A stretch of 24,623 nt of DNA from a virus. The DNA lies in the IMG/VR virus record IMGVR_UViG_3300023179_000494, positions 1 to 24,623 of that record; one strand, written 5' to 3'. Position numbers and translations under genes: made by a program. This document shows, piece by piece, positions 6,899 to 15,327 of this stretch; position 1 is the stretch's first letter, and the number at the start of each line of letters is the position of its first letter. The notes under the pieces were generated by a model. It was not told the origin of the DNA. It saw nothing but the letters and a program-made list of their open reading frames with translations, and did no database searches.

Positions 6899-9800
6899 TT
6901 AAACTAACAAGAATGTTCCGCTATTTGTGATAATAAAATCTAGAACAATGTATTCAATTGATTCAATTGGTTGAACCAAAACTGTTGCGTTTAATTTATT
7001 ATTTTCTCTATCAACTTCTGTATTATTGGTATCATCACAAACCACTTTAAAGGCTTTGATGCCTTTGGATTGCTGAATTGTTGATAGTTGTAATGAAGTT
7101 GCCGTGATAAATCTATCACGAATTTCATTTGTTAGTTGTTCAAACAAGAGGTTATTACCAATATTTGCAATTGCTCTTGCCACTTCAATTGCAAGACGTT
7201 TAACATTTACTCTAGAGGTAAGAGCATTTATTCCTTGTTTGAGGGTGTATTGAGAGAATATTACAAAGGTGCCTTCATCTTTAAAGATTGGGTTAATTCT
7301 TGTATCATAGAATAAATCCTTATCAGAAGCTTTAACTCTTTGAGATACGCCCTTAACAAATGAAAGTGCGGCACGATTTAATCCTGCGGCAGCATACCAT
7401 GGATATGCAACTCTATCATTAAATCCGTATGCAGCTAGTGCGGCAACAGAAGCTGGAACAACAGTTAGTTTGTTGTTTACATTATCTTCAATTGTTACTG
7501 ATGGGTGATATACTGCAACAGCATTGTTATTTAATGCTCTTGCATCAAATTCTTGTGCTGTTTTAGTATTATCAATATAATGTCCAATTTCTCCATCAAA
7601 AATTCTTACAGAATTGGAATCATAAGCTGGAATATCCATTATGTAGAATGCCTTGCCGAAACTTAGAACTTTTTGTGCGGCATAATCTGTAACAACTGGT
7701 TCACGTTGACCTGGCAATACAACCAAGTTAGATGGTGATGTTAATGGATCTGTAACAACATTAACGGCTGTTTTATAGCTATTAACTTGGTTGTTATTAT
7801 CTCCAACACCATTTTGGTTTGTTGTAAATCCTGGAGAAATGTAATTTGAGGCAGCACCGCCAAATCCAATTGAACCAGATTCTACTGATGTTGATCTGTC
7901 TGTAAATCTTCTAGCATCTTTATCTAGAATGTTTACACCATCAAAACCACCGTATATTAAAGTTGTAAACTTCGCATATTCGGCAAAACGGTTAAAATCT
8001 GATGGAGAACCTTTTTGCAAAATGGTTGCAAAAGTGATTCTATCTCCATAGCTGCCATCAGTAATTTTGTAGTTTGTTCCATCTGGCACACCATTTCTGA
8101 TATACGCCGCATTTTTCATAATTGTCCCAGTTGATGATGTTAGATCAGCAATAGAACCATTAGCAAATGCAACACGGGCAAGAGTAAATTTGTTATCATT
8201 AAATAAATCTACACTAGAGCCTGTAATAACTGTATCGAGTTTTGGAATACCCGTAAATTTAGCGTAGCTTTTGATTATTGGGTTTAGTGTATCAGAAGTA
8301 TTTGTGTTTGTGGCATCGTTGTTTCTTTCAAATTTAACACCCCAAAACAATCTAGAATCTGCAATTTCTGTTGCTCCTGGTTGACCAGTAAATGCAGCAG
8401 AAGAAGTTATATTGCCTCTTGTTACTTTAAATCTAAATGGTAGTGGTGGTGCAATTGAACCAGTTAAAGCTGGGAAGGTTAGTATCGCCGCTGAAGCAGA
8501 AAGTGCCATTCTGCCAACACCTGATACGTCGGTTAATGAATCACTTGATTTTATAGTGGTTACACCTCTAAACCCAAATGGTAATGCACTGGCTGGAGTA
8601 ACTTTTGTTAATACATTTGAGTTTATGGCAACTCTAATATATTTGGATTTATTTGGATATGTACCTATTACTTGAAGACCACGATCAGATTCACTTTCAA
8701 AATCAAATTTATATGAAGTTTTTGTGTCGCCAATCACTTTGCCAATGTAGTTATCCGAATCTTGATCAAGAGTTACGTTTGTAAATTGTTCAAGAATTTC
8801 TTGGTTAAAATCACTATCGTTAAAGTTACGAACTAGAACTGTAAATGTTCCATATTGATTGTTTGGATCTGAAGATGCTTTTAGATTTGCAATTGAAATT
8901 TTCACCATTTCATTTGCATTAGCGCCATCTGATAATGGTTCAAAAGAGAATAAGTCATATTCCAAGTTACCAAATGGTTGAGAAATAAATGATGGTGTGC
9001 TTGGAGTTGTGTATCTTGTATCAAATCTTCCAAAAAGATTTCTAAATGGAACTGAAGTTAAACCTCCTGTTGCAGTTGTACCAGCAGAGCCAGAAACAAT
9101 GCCAACTGAACTTGAAACAAATGTACCAGTTGCTACAGCGGCAATTTCTGCATCTACTGCAAAATCTGCATACAAGTAGTGACCAGTGGTTGCAAATTTA
9201 TCTGGATCAGTGTTTAGTACATTTGCATAGTAATCTGCATCAGATGGGTTTAAAGAAGCTGTATAAATTGTAATTCCAGCGAAGCCATCACTATTTCCAA
9301 ATGCAGTTCCAAGGCTTGTTGAAACAATTAGTTTAAATTTACCGTTTGTTATACTGTTTGAACCGCTATCAATTGTAGCAACGTCATCAAGAGCGTTTGT
9401 ATAGGATTCGTTTACGCCATCCATTATCATGATGCGTGAACCAGATGAGCAAAAGATCATGCCTCTTACTAAGTTAACCGCATTTCCTGCTAAAGAATAT
9501 GATCTGTTATCCGTAAACATTGGATAACCATATGCTTCTTGGTTTGTTAGAGTGTGGCGGGCAACTAAGAATTGAACAGCCCCTTGATGACGACCATCAC
9601 CTGAAATTTGAACTACCGAAGAAGAAACTGCAAAACCTGCGTTCTGCACAATCCCTTTTGTGCGGGTATCTTCAAAATCTCCAGAGCCGCTGTTTGTACC
9701 TGCTCCTAACAATCTAACGAAAACTGCGTTTGTTCTGTTTTCTAGCCATCTTTGGGAGGCATAAGTGGCTGGATAACCTGGGGTTACCGAGCCAAATATT

Positions 9801-9964
9801 GCTATTTGATCCGAAAATGAACCAAGTGAAACAGGTACAAATGCAGGTCCAAAAACTGATGCGCCAATAATTGCAGCAGGAGTTCCTACTGGTTGAATTA
9901 CTCTAAGTGAAGCATCAATTTCAGAATCATAATATCCTGGTGCTTTTAATATTTGTTCTGCCAT
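6899..9964 (-). CDS. 18: Tail sheath protein, neck-proximal copy (T4 gp18-like)
   Basis: 1021 residues, a second sheath paralogue. It shares with the other copy the N-terminal GPAFVPV (39-45), the central YGTFTVLVRNFNDSD and SKYIRVAINSNV strands, IYGGFDGVNIL, and the C-terminal domain from INPIFKDEGTFVIFSQYTL through RVNVKRLAIEVARAIANIGNNLLFEQ to VLVQPIESIEYIVLDFIITN. Overall similarity by eye is low outside these blocks, so the duplication is old or one copy was acquired separately. The ATG at 9964 follows AAAGG at a rather long spacing. Upstream is the gp15-like gene, downstream a strong terminator. It may build a mixed sheath with its neighbour or serve a different tail part; the sequence does not say which. 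Both copies look intact. Confidence 0.92.
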   Translation of the reverse strand: MAEQILKAPGYYDSEIDASLRVIQPVGTPAAIIGASVFGPAFVPVSLGSFSDQIAIFGSVTPGYPATYASQRWLENRTNAVFVRLLGAGTNSGSGDFEDTRTKGIVQNAGFAVSSSVVQISGDGRHQGAVQFLVARHTLTNQEAYGYPMFTDNRSYSLAGNAVNLVRGMIFCSSGSRIMIMDGVNESYTNALDDVATIDSGSNSITNGKFKLIVSTSLGTAFGNSDGFAGITIYTASLNPSDADYYANVLNTDPDKFATTGHYLYADFAVDAEIAAVATGTFVSSSVGIVSGSAGTTATGGLTSVPFRNLFGRFDTRYTTPSTPSFISQPFGNLEYDLFSFEPLSDGANANEMVKISIANLKASSDPNNQYGTFTVLVRNFNDSDFNQEILEQFTNVTLDQDSDNYIGKVIGDTKTSYKFDFESESDRGLQVIGTYPNKSKYIRVAINSNVLTKVTPASALPFGFRGVTTIKSSDSLTDVSGVGRMALSASAAILTFPALTGSIAPPLPFRFKVTRGNITSSAAFTGQPGATEIADSRLFWGVKFERNNDATNTNTSDTLNPIIKSYAKFTGIPKLDTVITGSSVDLFNDNKFTLARVAFANGSIADLTSSTGTIMKNAAYIRNGVPDGTNYKITDGSYGDRITFATILQKGSPSDFNRFAEYAKFTTLIYGGFDGVNILDKDARRFTDRSTSVESGSIGFGGAASNYISPGFTTNQNGVGDNNNQVNSYKTAVNVVTDPLTSPSNLVVLPGQREPVVTDYAAQKVLSFGKAFYIMDIPAYDSNSVRIFDGEIGHYIDNTKTAQEFDARALNNNAVAVYHPSVTIEDNVNNKLTVVPASVAALAAYGFNDRVAYPWYAAAGLNRAALSFVKGVSQRVKASDKDLFYDTRINPIFKDEGTFVIFSQYTLKQGINALTSRVNVKRLAIEVARAIANIGNNLLFEQLTNEIRDRFITATSLQLSTIQQSKGIKAFKVVCDDTNNTEVDRENNKLNATVLVQPIESIEYIVLDFIITNSGTFLLV

Positions 9965-10032
9965 TTTTTTATTTACCTTTTACTTTAAAAACAAAGTTCA
10001 AGGATAATTAGAACACTCTTTTGCAGAAACAT

Positions 10033-11343
10033 TCAGTCTTTTGAAATAAGTTCAATTACTTCATTAATACTTGACGCTCTATATACGGTTTCTTTTGATT
10101 GTCGCCCTTCAGTTACTTCGGCATAAACTATTTCTCTTTTATTAGTTAACTCATTTATAACTTCCTTTTCAAAATATAGATTTTGTTCGGTTGTTTTTGG
10201 TTTTGGATCACTGATTTCATCAACATCTGAAAGTAAAAATCTATCTTGATTTTGTTTAATACCGCTTTGGTCTATTAAAGATTTGTGATAGATCTTAGTT
10301 GAAGAAAAATTAACTTCAAAGTCAAAGTTTACCGCAGTTGTATACTTTTTGACTGGGTACATATTTGTTAATTCATTTGGTGGTAGAAGAAATGCTTTAA
10401 CTCTAAGTTCAAGACTTGTTTTGACGATTTTTTCTTGATCGCTATTATCTTCAAAGTTGTCTTCCATTGATATTTGATCGCCAAGATAAGCTACATACCA
10501 ATAACCCGCATCTGTTGTTAACACATAAGCATTATCCATTGGTAATTTTGAACTTAATATTGATTGTATCAACAGGTTCATTGTACCCATATCTTCTGTC
10601 CATAAAGTAACTTGATAAGTTAAATCAACAAATGTTGGAGCAGGAATAGCCAAATATTCCAAAGTATTATTGTTTAATTTTGGATCAAGCAACATTCCTT
10701 TTTGCGTTGAAATATCATTTTTGTTGCCGCCTCTAGTTCTTCTAGAGGTAGGAACAGAAGGTATATTTCTTAAACCAAGTTTATTAATTAAGTTTTGATA
10801 AAATGGATCTCGTTCATTGTCAGGTGAGATTTTTACAATTATTTCACCTGTTGCGCTACTAATTGCTCTTGAGTTTTGAACAGCTAATGAGCTTTCAATA
10901 CCTGTCCTCCTAATTGAAATGGCGGGCAATATTAACAAATTATCTTTTGAACGCAACGGAGTTAATTTTTTTGCCATTGCAAATCTATCACCGCCAGCAA
11001 AAATAACTCTTGGTTTGTTAAGCGAATAAACTTTATTAGCACCTTTAAGATATTTTGTTGGAAATTTTATTGTTTCATCAAATAAAGTTTTTACGCTTTT
11101 GTCGATATCCAATATCGTACAAGGAGGAATTTCAACCGTTTCATATGCAGGATCTTGTCCTTGTAAACCACCGTAAGGCAGTTGTTCTAATCCAGCAATA
11201 TCTTCTGGTGGAGGTTGGATATTTTGTCTGGTAATATTACCTTTGGTCCCGTCAATAAAACGTTCTGGTACTGGAATTTCCTTTTGGTAGTTATAAAACT
11301 CCCCTTGTTGGTTTCCAAATCTCTTTGCTTTACCTGTTGTCAT
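10033..11343 (-). CDS. 15: Tail sheath stabiliser / tail completion protein (T4 gp15-like)
   Basis: 436 residues against 272 in T4. gp15 forms the ring that caps the finished tail and joins it to the neck. The match is to the core: PAPTFVDLTYQVTLWTEDMGTMNLLIQSIL (about 235-265) corresponds to the gp15 strand-helix unit, followed by WYVAYLGDQISMEDNFEDNSDQEKIVKTSLELRVKAFLLPP, a pattern (variable loop, then strand, then Pro-Pro) shared with gp15. About 100 N-terminal residues, with PERFIDG and Pro-rich PPPEDIAG, have no counterpart that I recognise. Position between the gp14-like gene and the sheath genes is the T4 order and supports the call, since sequence similarity is weak. ATG at 11343, no strong ribosome binding site. 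Confidence 0.65.
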   Translation of the reverse strand: MTTGKAKRFGNQQGEFYNYQKEIPVPERFIDGTKGNITRQNIQPPPEDIAGLEQLPYGGLQGQDPAYETVEIPPCTILDIDKSVKTLFDETIKFPTKYLKGANKVYSLNKPRVIFAGGDRFAMAKKLTPLRSKDNLLILPAISIRRTGIESSLAVQNSRAISSATGEIIVKISPDNERDPFYQNLINKLGLRNIPSVPTSRRTRGGNKNDISTQKGMLLDPKLNNNTLEYLAIPAPTFVDLTYQVTLWTEDMGTMNLLIQSILSSKLPMDNAYVLTTDAGYWYVAYLGDQISMEDNFEDNSDQEKIVKTSLELRVKAFLLPPNELTNMYPVKKYTTAVNFDFEVNFSSTKIYHKSLIDQSGIKQNQDRFLLSDVDEISDPKPKTTEQNLYFEKEVINELTNKREIVYAEVTEGRQSKETVYRASSINEVIELISKD

Positions 11344-11419
11344 TTTTAGTAATCTTAACTAGAAAATAGTTTTTGGTTAGAAAACTAAACAAATGAATTA
11401 GATGATTTACATTAAAATA

Positions 11420-12130
11420 TTATTGATAAAATTCATCATCTACTTCATCATCAATCAAGAATGTATTAACTTTATCATCTCCAATTGGTTCAATCGAAGA
11501 TTGACTATCTTGGTTAACAATTCTTGGACCTTCTCCAAGAGCAATTGGAGCCATTTCTTCTCCAAGTCTTTCACGCATCTCTCTAATGTCGTTTGTGATT
11601 CCTTCTTTGGTTTCTTTAAGACCACGTTGTTGAACAAATTCTTTTTGAACATCGTCTGGTTCTGATGCTGGTGGCAAGTATTTGGATGGGTCAAATCTTC
11701 CTGGCCTTGCTGTTACAGCAGATATTCTAAACGATCTATCATACTCTTCTTGACCCCAAAGGTTACTAAGCGGAACACAGACAACAATTTCGTATGTGTG
11801 ACTACCATATGTAAAAAAATCACCTTCTGCAAGTTTAATATTTTTTAGAGTTAAATCTCTACCTTGGAAGAAAACTTCTAATTTACCTTGAAGATAAGTC
11901 CCATAGTTGTTGCTAACGTTTTCCCATTCTGGTTGACCCACTAATGCATCAATTTCAATTGGACCGTCATAGACTTTTTCAATTGCTTCATCATAAGTTT
12001 CATTAATCAATGACTTATTGGTGGACATTGGAAAATAATATATTTTTTGCCCTATGATATCTTTTATCATTTCCTGAGTGATATCAGTATGATATTGGAT
12101 CTCTTTTTGAGTTATAAAAAGTCTAGACAT
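11420..12130 (-). CDS. 14: Neck protein (T4 gp14-like)
   Basis: 236 residues against 256 in T4. gp14 works with gp13 at the head-tail joint. Visible family pattern: IYYFPM near the N-terminus; the central block GQPEWENVSNNYGTYLQGKLEVFF; AEGDFFTYGSHTYEIVVCVPLSNLWGQEEYDRSFRISAVTARPGRFDPSK (a G-D-x-x-Y then E-I, and W/F-x-x-G-Q pattern seen in gp14 proteins); and an acidic C-terminal tail ending DDEFYQ, like the acidic F/D-rich end of gp14. It sits between the gp13-like and gp15-like genes on the same strand, as in T4. ATG at 12130 without a clear Shine-Dalgarno sequence. Confidence 0.75.
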   Translation of the reverse strand: MSRLFITQKEIQYHTDITQEMIKDIIGQKIYYFPMSTNKSLINETYDEAIEKVYDGPIEIDALVGQPEWENVSNNYGTYLQGKLEVFFQGRDLTLKNIKLAEGDFFTYGSHTYEIVVCVPLSNLWGQEEYDRSFRISAVTARPGRFDPSKYLPPASEPDDVQKEFVQQRGLKETKEGITNDIREMRERLGEEMAPIALGEGPRIVNQDSQSSIEPIGDDKVNTFLIDDEVDDEFYQ

Positions 12131-12217
12131 TGATTATCAATAGTTAAATAGTTTCTGGTGTTTTACTTTATTTTAAATTATCTACACTTATTATTAAGAT
12201 AAAAAATACAAAGATTA

Positions 12218-13531
12218 TTAACGGATTCTTATGATTGTTGTTGGTGGAAGCGGCAACAAAGACATAATTTTATTGGTTTGTTCAAGCTTCATGGCCTCTT
12301 TCTCCATTAGTTTATCATAACTTAAACCATCAAGATATTCTTTTGCGCTTGTATAAAGTTTATCTGTGCCTTCTTTACCAAAACTTAGCAACTCTGGGCC
12401 ATTCATTGTTAAATCGTTACCAGGAATAGGTATTGTGCTCGTTTTTGAACGAATCCAACCCAATGTTTGGGCACAAAGATAAAGGGTATATTCTCTGATC
12501 CAGTTTCTACACCAAATATTTAGACTATCATAATTTACAACTCCAAGTGGTACGTTTGCAGGGTTTGAAACACCATATAGATTAGATGGGAAATAAAAAG
12601 TTCCACCAGGACCACTACCTGTTGTTATTCCAGAACCTATTACCGATGGGCTAGGTGTAAATGAACTATCCATCCTTGGGTCATAAGCTGGTTGTTTAAA
12701 ACCAACCCTAATCCAAAGTTTTCTAGAGCCGCTAGCCATAAAATCACCAGTTCCTGGTGTTGGATAAATTCTTAAACTACGTCCTTTAAGTTCATACGAA
12801 TAGTGAGAGCGACGAATTCTTCTAGCATCTTCAAACAAACCCGCTCTAAGCACATCTTCATAAAGAGGCAAAACGAAGTATTTGGTATCTGGAATTGCCA
12901 CACCAGCTTCAGAAGTAAAATCTGAACCATAAGCAATGGTTGAACCATAGTTTGAGTTAAAAATATACTCAACTGGCTCATAATGATAAACGTTGTAAAT
13001 TGTAAATCTTACGTTAGAACCAGAACCAACATAATTAAAAAGTGGCACACCATTTTCATCTTTTAATTCTGTAAAAAGATCATAGTCTTGACGGCTAGAT
13101 GTTAAATAGATTGATCCAGAATAAGATTCAGCCCAGTTACCATATCCAACGTAACTCAAATATGGAGCAGTTAATGTATCTAAATATCCTAATGTTTGTT
13201 GTACATAAGTGTTAGATAAGTTTACAGAAAATAAACCAGTTCCACCATTTGCAGTTGGATTAAAACTTGCAGTTGGGGTTCCAAGTAAGGAGGCGAGATT
13301 ACTTTTTGCGGCATATTCTGCCAATAAAGCATTTAGTTGCCATGTGGCCTCTTCAAAAGAAGTCCAGATAATTTTTTTTGTTAATTCAACGCTTAGTACT
13401 TGTTCGCCAAATCTGATTAAGACATAACGAACCATGTTGTCCGCATCTTTTTGAAAAAGTGGTGACGAGTCATAAAGACCAAATGCTGTTGGATTAAGTG
13501 TTTGATTGAAGCCGCTACCAATTGATGACAT
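12218..13531 (-). CDS. 13: Neck protein (T4 gp13-like)
   Basis: 437 residues, longer than T4 gp13 (309). Likely head-completion/neck protein at the portal-tail junction. The C-terminal third carries the family pattern: WCRNWIREYTLYLCAQTLG, WIRSKTSTIPIPGNDLTMNG (close to the gp13 I-R-S/G-K...P-I-P-G...L-x-x-x-G motif), then a Lys/Glu-rich helix that probably contacts the portal. The N-terminal half has FGEQVLSVELT (41-51), with acidic and aromatic residues common in cyanophage and marine T4-like neck proteins, and Gly/Ser-rich loops. First gene of the neck-tail block; ATG at 13531 with a weak GAG upstream. A TATAAATA late-promoter-like box lies about 110 nt upstream. Confidence 0.75.
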   Translation of the reverse strand: MSSIGSGFNQTLNPTAFGLYDSSPLFQKDADNMVRYVLIRFGEQVLSVELTKKIIWTSFEEATWQLNALLAEYAAKSNLASLLGTPTASFNPTANGGTGLFSVNLSNTYVQQTLGYLDTLTAPYLSYVGYGNWAESYSGSIYLTSSRQDYDLFTELKDENGVPLFNYVGSGSNVRFTIYNVYHYEPVEYIFNSNYGSTIAYGSDFTSEAGVAIPDTKYFVLPLYEDVLRAGLFEDARRIRRSHYSYELKGRSLRIYPTPGTGDFMASGSRKLWIRVGFKQPAYDPRMDSSFTPSPSVIGSGITTGSGPGGTFYFPSNLYGVSNPANVPLGVVNYDSLNIWCRNWIREYTLYLCAQTLGWIRSKTSTIPIPGNDLTMNGPELLSFGKEGTDKLYTSAKEYLDGLSYDKLMEKEAMKLEQTNKIMSLLPLPPTTIIRIR

Positions 13532-13652
13532 ATTACTTACTCAGATGCTTAATTAAACAGCATACAATGAATAATAAGCATTCTATTTTATTTTACTTGT
13601 TTCAATTGTTTGCTGTATTCACAGTGATCAGATTTGGTTTATATTTATAAGC
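13532..13652. other. Divergent intergenic region with late-type promoter box
   Basis: These 121 AT-rich bases separate the leftward neck operon from the rightward gene at 13653. They contain the TATAAATA box described separately and a loose inverted repeat, ATGCTTA/TAAGCAT (13545-13551 and 13575-13581). Confidence 0.6.
13642..13649 (-). promoter_or_regulatory. T4 late-promoter-like TATAAATA, firing into the neck-tail operon
   Basis: An exact match on the minus strand to the T4 late consensus TATAAATA. It lies upstream of the gp13-like gene and faces it, with about 105 nt of leader implied. It is immediately upstream of the divergent gene at 13653, where its complement is part of the AT-rich start region. 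T4-type late transcription factors (gp55, gp33, gp45) are not in the window. Confidence 0.5.
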
Positions 13653-14258
13653 ATGAAATTGAAAGATATTATTTTTGAAGCAGGTGCCATGAGCGGTGGT
13701 GGCGTCGTTGGCTACATGGGAGAAGAAGACACTAGTTTGGACGAGAAAAAACAAACAAAAAAAGATGACAGATGTACTAGAATTGCAAAAAGAAAATACC
13801 GTCGTTGGCCTAGTGCCTATGCCTCTGGTGCAGTAGTCCAATGTAGGAGAGGTAGGATATGGCGAGATCTAAAAGAAGAATTTGAAAATCTTGATTTAGA
13901 TGAAGAGTACGTTGACGCTTATCATGGCATGAATGAAGAAGAACAATTAGAAGAAGAAGTGTTGGTTAATCCCGAAGAAGTAAATGAAGAGATTATTGAA
14001 TTACTTTTAAATGAATTACTTTCAGAAGGTAAAAGATTTAAAGCAGAAAAAGAAAAGGGTTTGCATGGTTGGTTTTCAAGAAATAGAGGCAAAGGCTGGA
14101 TTGATTGCCGCACAGGAGGACCTTGTGGACGGGAAAAGGGAGAAAAAAGAAAATATCCAGCTTGCAGACCAACAAAAGCAATGTGCAATAAGGTTGGCCC
14201 AAGAAGAAAAAAAGGTAGAAAACCAGTATCTTGGGTTCCAAAAAGCAAACAAAAATAA
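13653..14258 (+). CDS. Putative packaged basic protein with capsid-targeting-like N-terminus
   Basis: 201 residues in three parts after a leader. Residues 1-24 are almost the same as those of the gene at 1176, with I-F-E|A at 7-10. Residues 32-72 are basic with Cys41 and Cys64 and the motif RWPSAYASGAVVQCRRG, which I recall as recurrent in phage and giant-virus proteins of unknown function. Residues 73-125 are very acidic (runs of Glu). Residues 126-201 are basic: GLHGWFSRNRGKGWIDCRTGGPCG, then KYPACRPTKAMC with four cysteines, possibly metal-binding, and a Lys/Arg-rich end. A second L-S-E|G site (123-126) falls exactly between the acidic and last basic parts. I infer a DNA-associated internal head protein matured by the prohead protease. 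No Shine-Dalgarno sequence is visible before the ATG. It probably shares a transcript with the gene at 14312. Confidence 0.82.
   Translation: MKLKDIIFEAGAMSGGGVVGYMGEEDTSLDEKKQTKKDDRCTRIAKRKYRRWPSAYASGAVVQCRRGRIWRDLKEEFENLDLDEEYVDAYHGMNEEEQLEEEVLVNPEEVNEEIIELLLNELLSEGKRFKAEKEKGLHGWFSRNRGKGWIDCRTGGPCGREKGEKRKYPACRPTKAMCNKVGPRRKKGRKPVSWVPKSKQK
13665..13691 (+). repeat. 27-bp exact repeat, copy 2 (5' coding cassette)
   Basis: Identical to 1188-1214, in the same codon positions (5-13) of the gene at 13653. See the first copy. Confidence 0.9.
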
Positions 14259-14311
14259 CGACTTAGAGATACTACTATTTGTAAAATAATATTTGAGTAG
14301 TTAAACATGTT

Positions 14312-15067
14312 GTGGAAAAAATAACTCTTAGACAAGTCAGTGACAAACCAATTGGAACTTTGGTTCGACCAGTTCAATTGTATAAAGGTTGCATTTTTCC
14401 ATACAAAGAAAAAGAGAATTTTGGATTTTGGTTTAGTAGAAACCAGAAAATAAAATGTTCTCATCAATCATTTAAAAGTTCAATTGAGAACTACAAGGTT
14501 TTTATGGGGCAAGAAAAAAATATAACAAAACAATTTGAAGAACTAAAATTTGGAGATTTAAATCAATCAAATAATTTATTAAGGGATACATACACTGGTG
14601 TTGTAACCAGTTTTGTTTATTACGATAATAAAGGTTATCGACTTTGTGATAGTCTTGAAAAGCAAGAAAAACTATTGGCTAAAAAAAATAAATACAAAGA
14701 TTTACATATTAAATTTTTAGGGGTAAAGTTATATCATGATGTTGATTTACAATCTTTAGAAGGCAAAAATGAATGGAAGTATCACTCGCAAGAACATTTT
14801 GATTTTCTTTATCCGAGTGAATTTGTTGTAACGCTAAAACATTTAATAAAGTATGAAGCAATCCAACAAACTCAAAATATTGTTACTTCAAGGAAAGAAT
14901 ATATTGTTTTATCCACTGGGATAAAAAATAACTTGGCAACAATAGCTTTAAACTCCTTGAGTAATAAGGAGGTTAAGATATTGACTGATACAAAAATCAG
15001 GTTTTTTGAACCTAATATAGCTTTTACAATAAAGGAATTAAACTCTTCAATTTCTCAAACAGGTTGA
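14312..15067 (+). CDS. Hypothetical protein, uncertain start
   Basis: 251 residues from a GTG at 14312; I do not recognise a family. It is Lys-rich and mixed alpha/beta in appearance, with no signal peptide, membrane segment or Cys cluster. An in-frame TGA at 14294-14296 limits extension upstream. An ATG at 14307 is out of frame, giving only ATG-TTG-TGG-AAA-AAA-TAA, but one extra A in the following A6 run would join it to this frame. The true start may therefore involve a homopolymer error or slippage. It lies 53 bases after the gene at 13653, probably in the same transcript. Its 3' end overlaps the convergent gene at 15055 by 13 bases, and no terminator is visible between them. Confidence 0.65.
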   Translation: MEKITLRQVSDKPIGTLVRPVQLYKGCIFPYKEKENFGFWFSRNQKIKCSHQSFKSSIENYKVFMGQEKNITKQFEELKFGDLNQSNNLLRDTYTGVVTSFVYYDNKGYRLCDSLEKQEKLLAKKNKYKDLHIKFLGVKLYHDVDLQSLEGKNEWKYHSQEHFDFLYPSEFVVTLKHLIKYEAIQQTQNIVTSRKEYIVLSTGIKNNLATIALNSLSNKEVKILTDTKIRFFEPNIAFTIKELNSSISQTG

Positions 15068-15318
15068 GTCCCGTCGAGTTTTTGAGTTAAGGTATCAACT
15101 TCTTCATGTAGCTGCTTAACTTGAGTGTTATAAACCTCTACATATTCAGGTGTTAATACCAGCTTAGATTCCATCCCAGGGGCAGTACTTTCTTCCAAAC
15201 GGATTGTGCGAAAGTGATCGCCAATATGGGTATTTGTTGCCATGCTCAGGCAAAGCAAATCAGCCAACTGTCTAATAAGTTGGTCTGACAGGACATAAAT
15301 TTTTCTTTCAGTGCTCAT
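15055..15318 (-). CDS. Small hypothetical phage protein
   Basis: 87 residues. The first half is probably helical (LSDQLIRQLADLLCLSMATNTHIGDHFRTIRLEE) and the C-terminal part reads LTPEYVEVYNTQVKQLHEEVDTLTQKL, a short amphipathic or coiled-coil helix. I recall similar small proteins of unknown role in T4-like marine phages but cannot name the family. It is the last gene of the minus-strand baseplate block, 9 bases after the DnaJ-like gene. ATG at 15318 without a Shine-Dalgarno sequence. Confidence 0.7.
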   Translation of the reverse strand: MSTERKIYVLSDQLIRQLADLLCLSMATNTHIGDHFRTIRLEESTAPGMESKLVLTPEYVEVYNTQVKQLHEEVDTLTQKLDGTQPV

Positions 15319-15327
15319 AAAATATTA

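Noticed and set aside
3835-9717. Many plus-strand open frames of 60-90 codons opposite the sheath genes
   Set aside because: They are antisense to well-supported sheath proteins, are low in complexity and lack start signals; they arise from the codon use of the real genes.
1156-12155. Recurring AATAGTTAAA-like strings near several gene starts (1176, tail tube, 12130)
   Set aside because: Orientation and distance to the genes differ between sites. This fits AT-rich chance better than a promoter motif.
13922-14467. A 181-codon minus-strand frame across the 13653 gene
   Set aside because: Phe/Ser-rich shadow of a Lys/Glu-rich protein. The plus frame has the shared N-terminal cassette and recognisable Cys modules.
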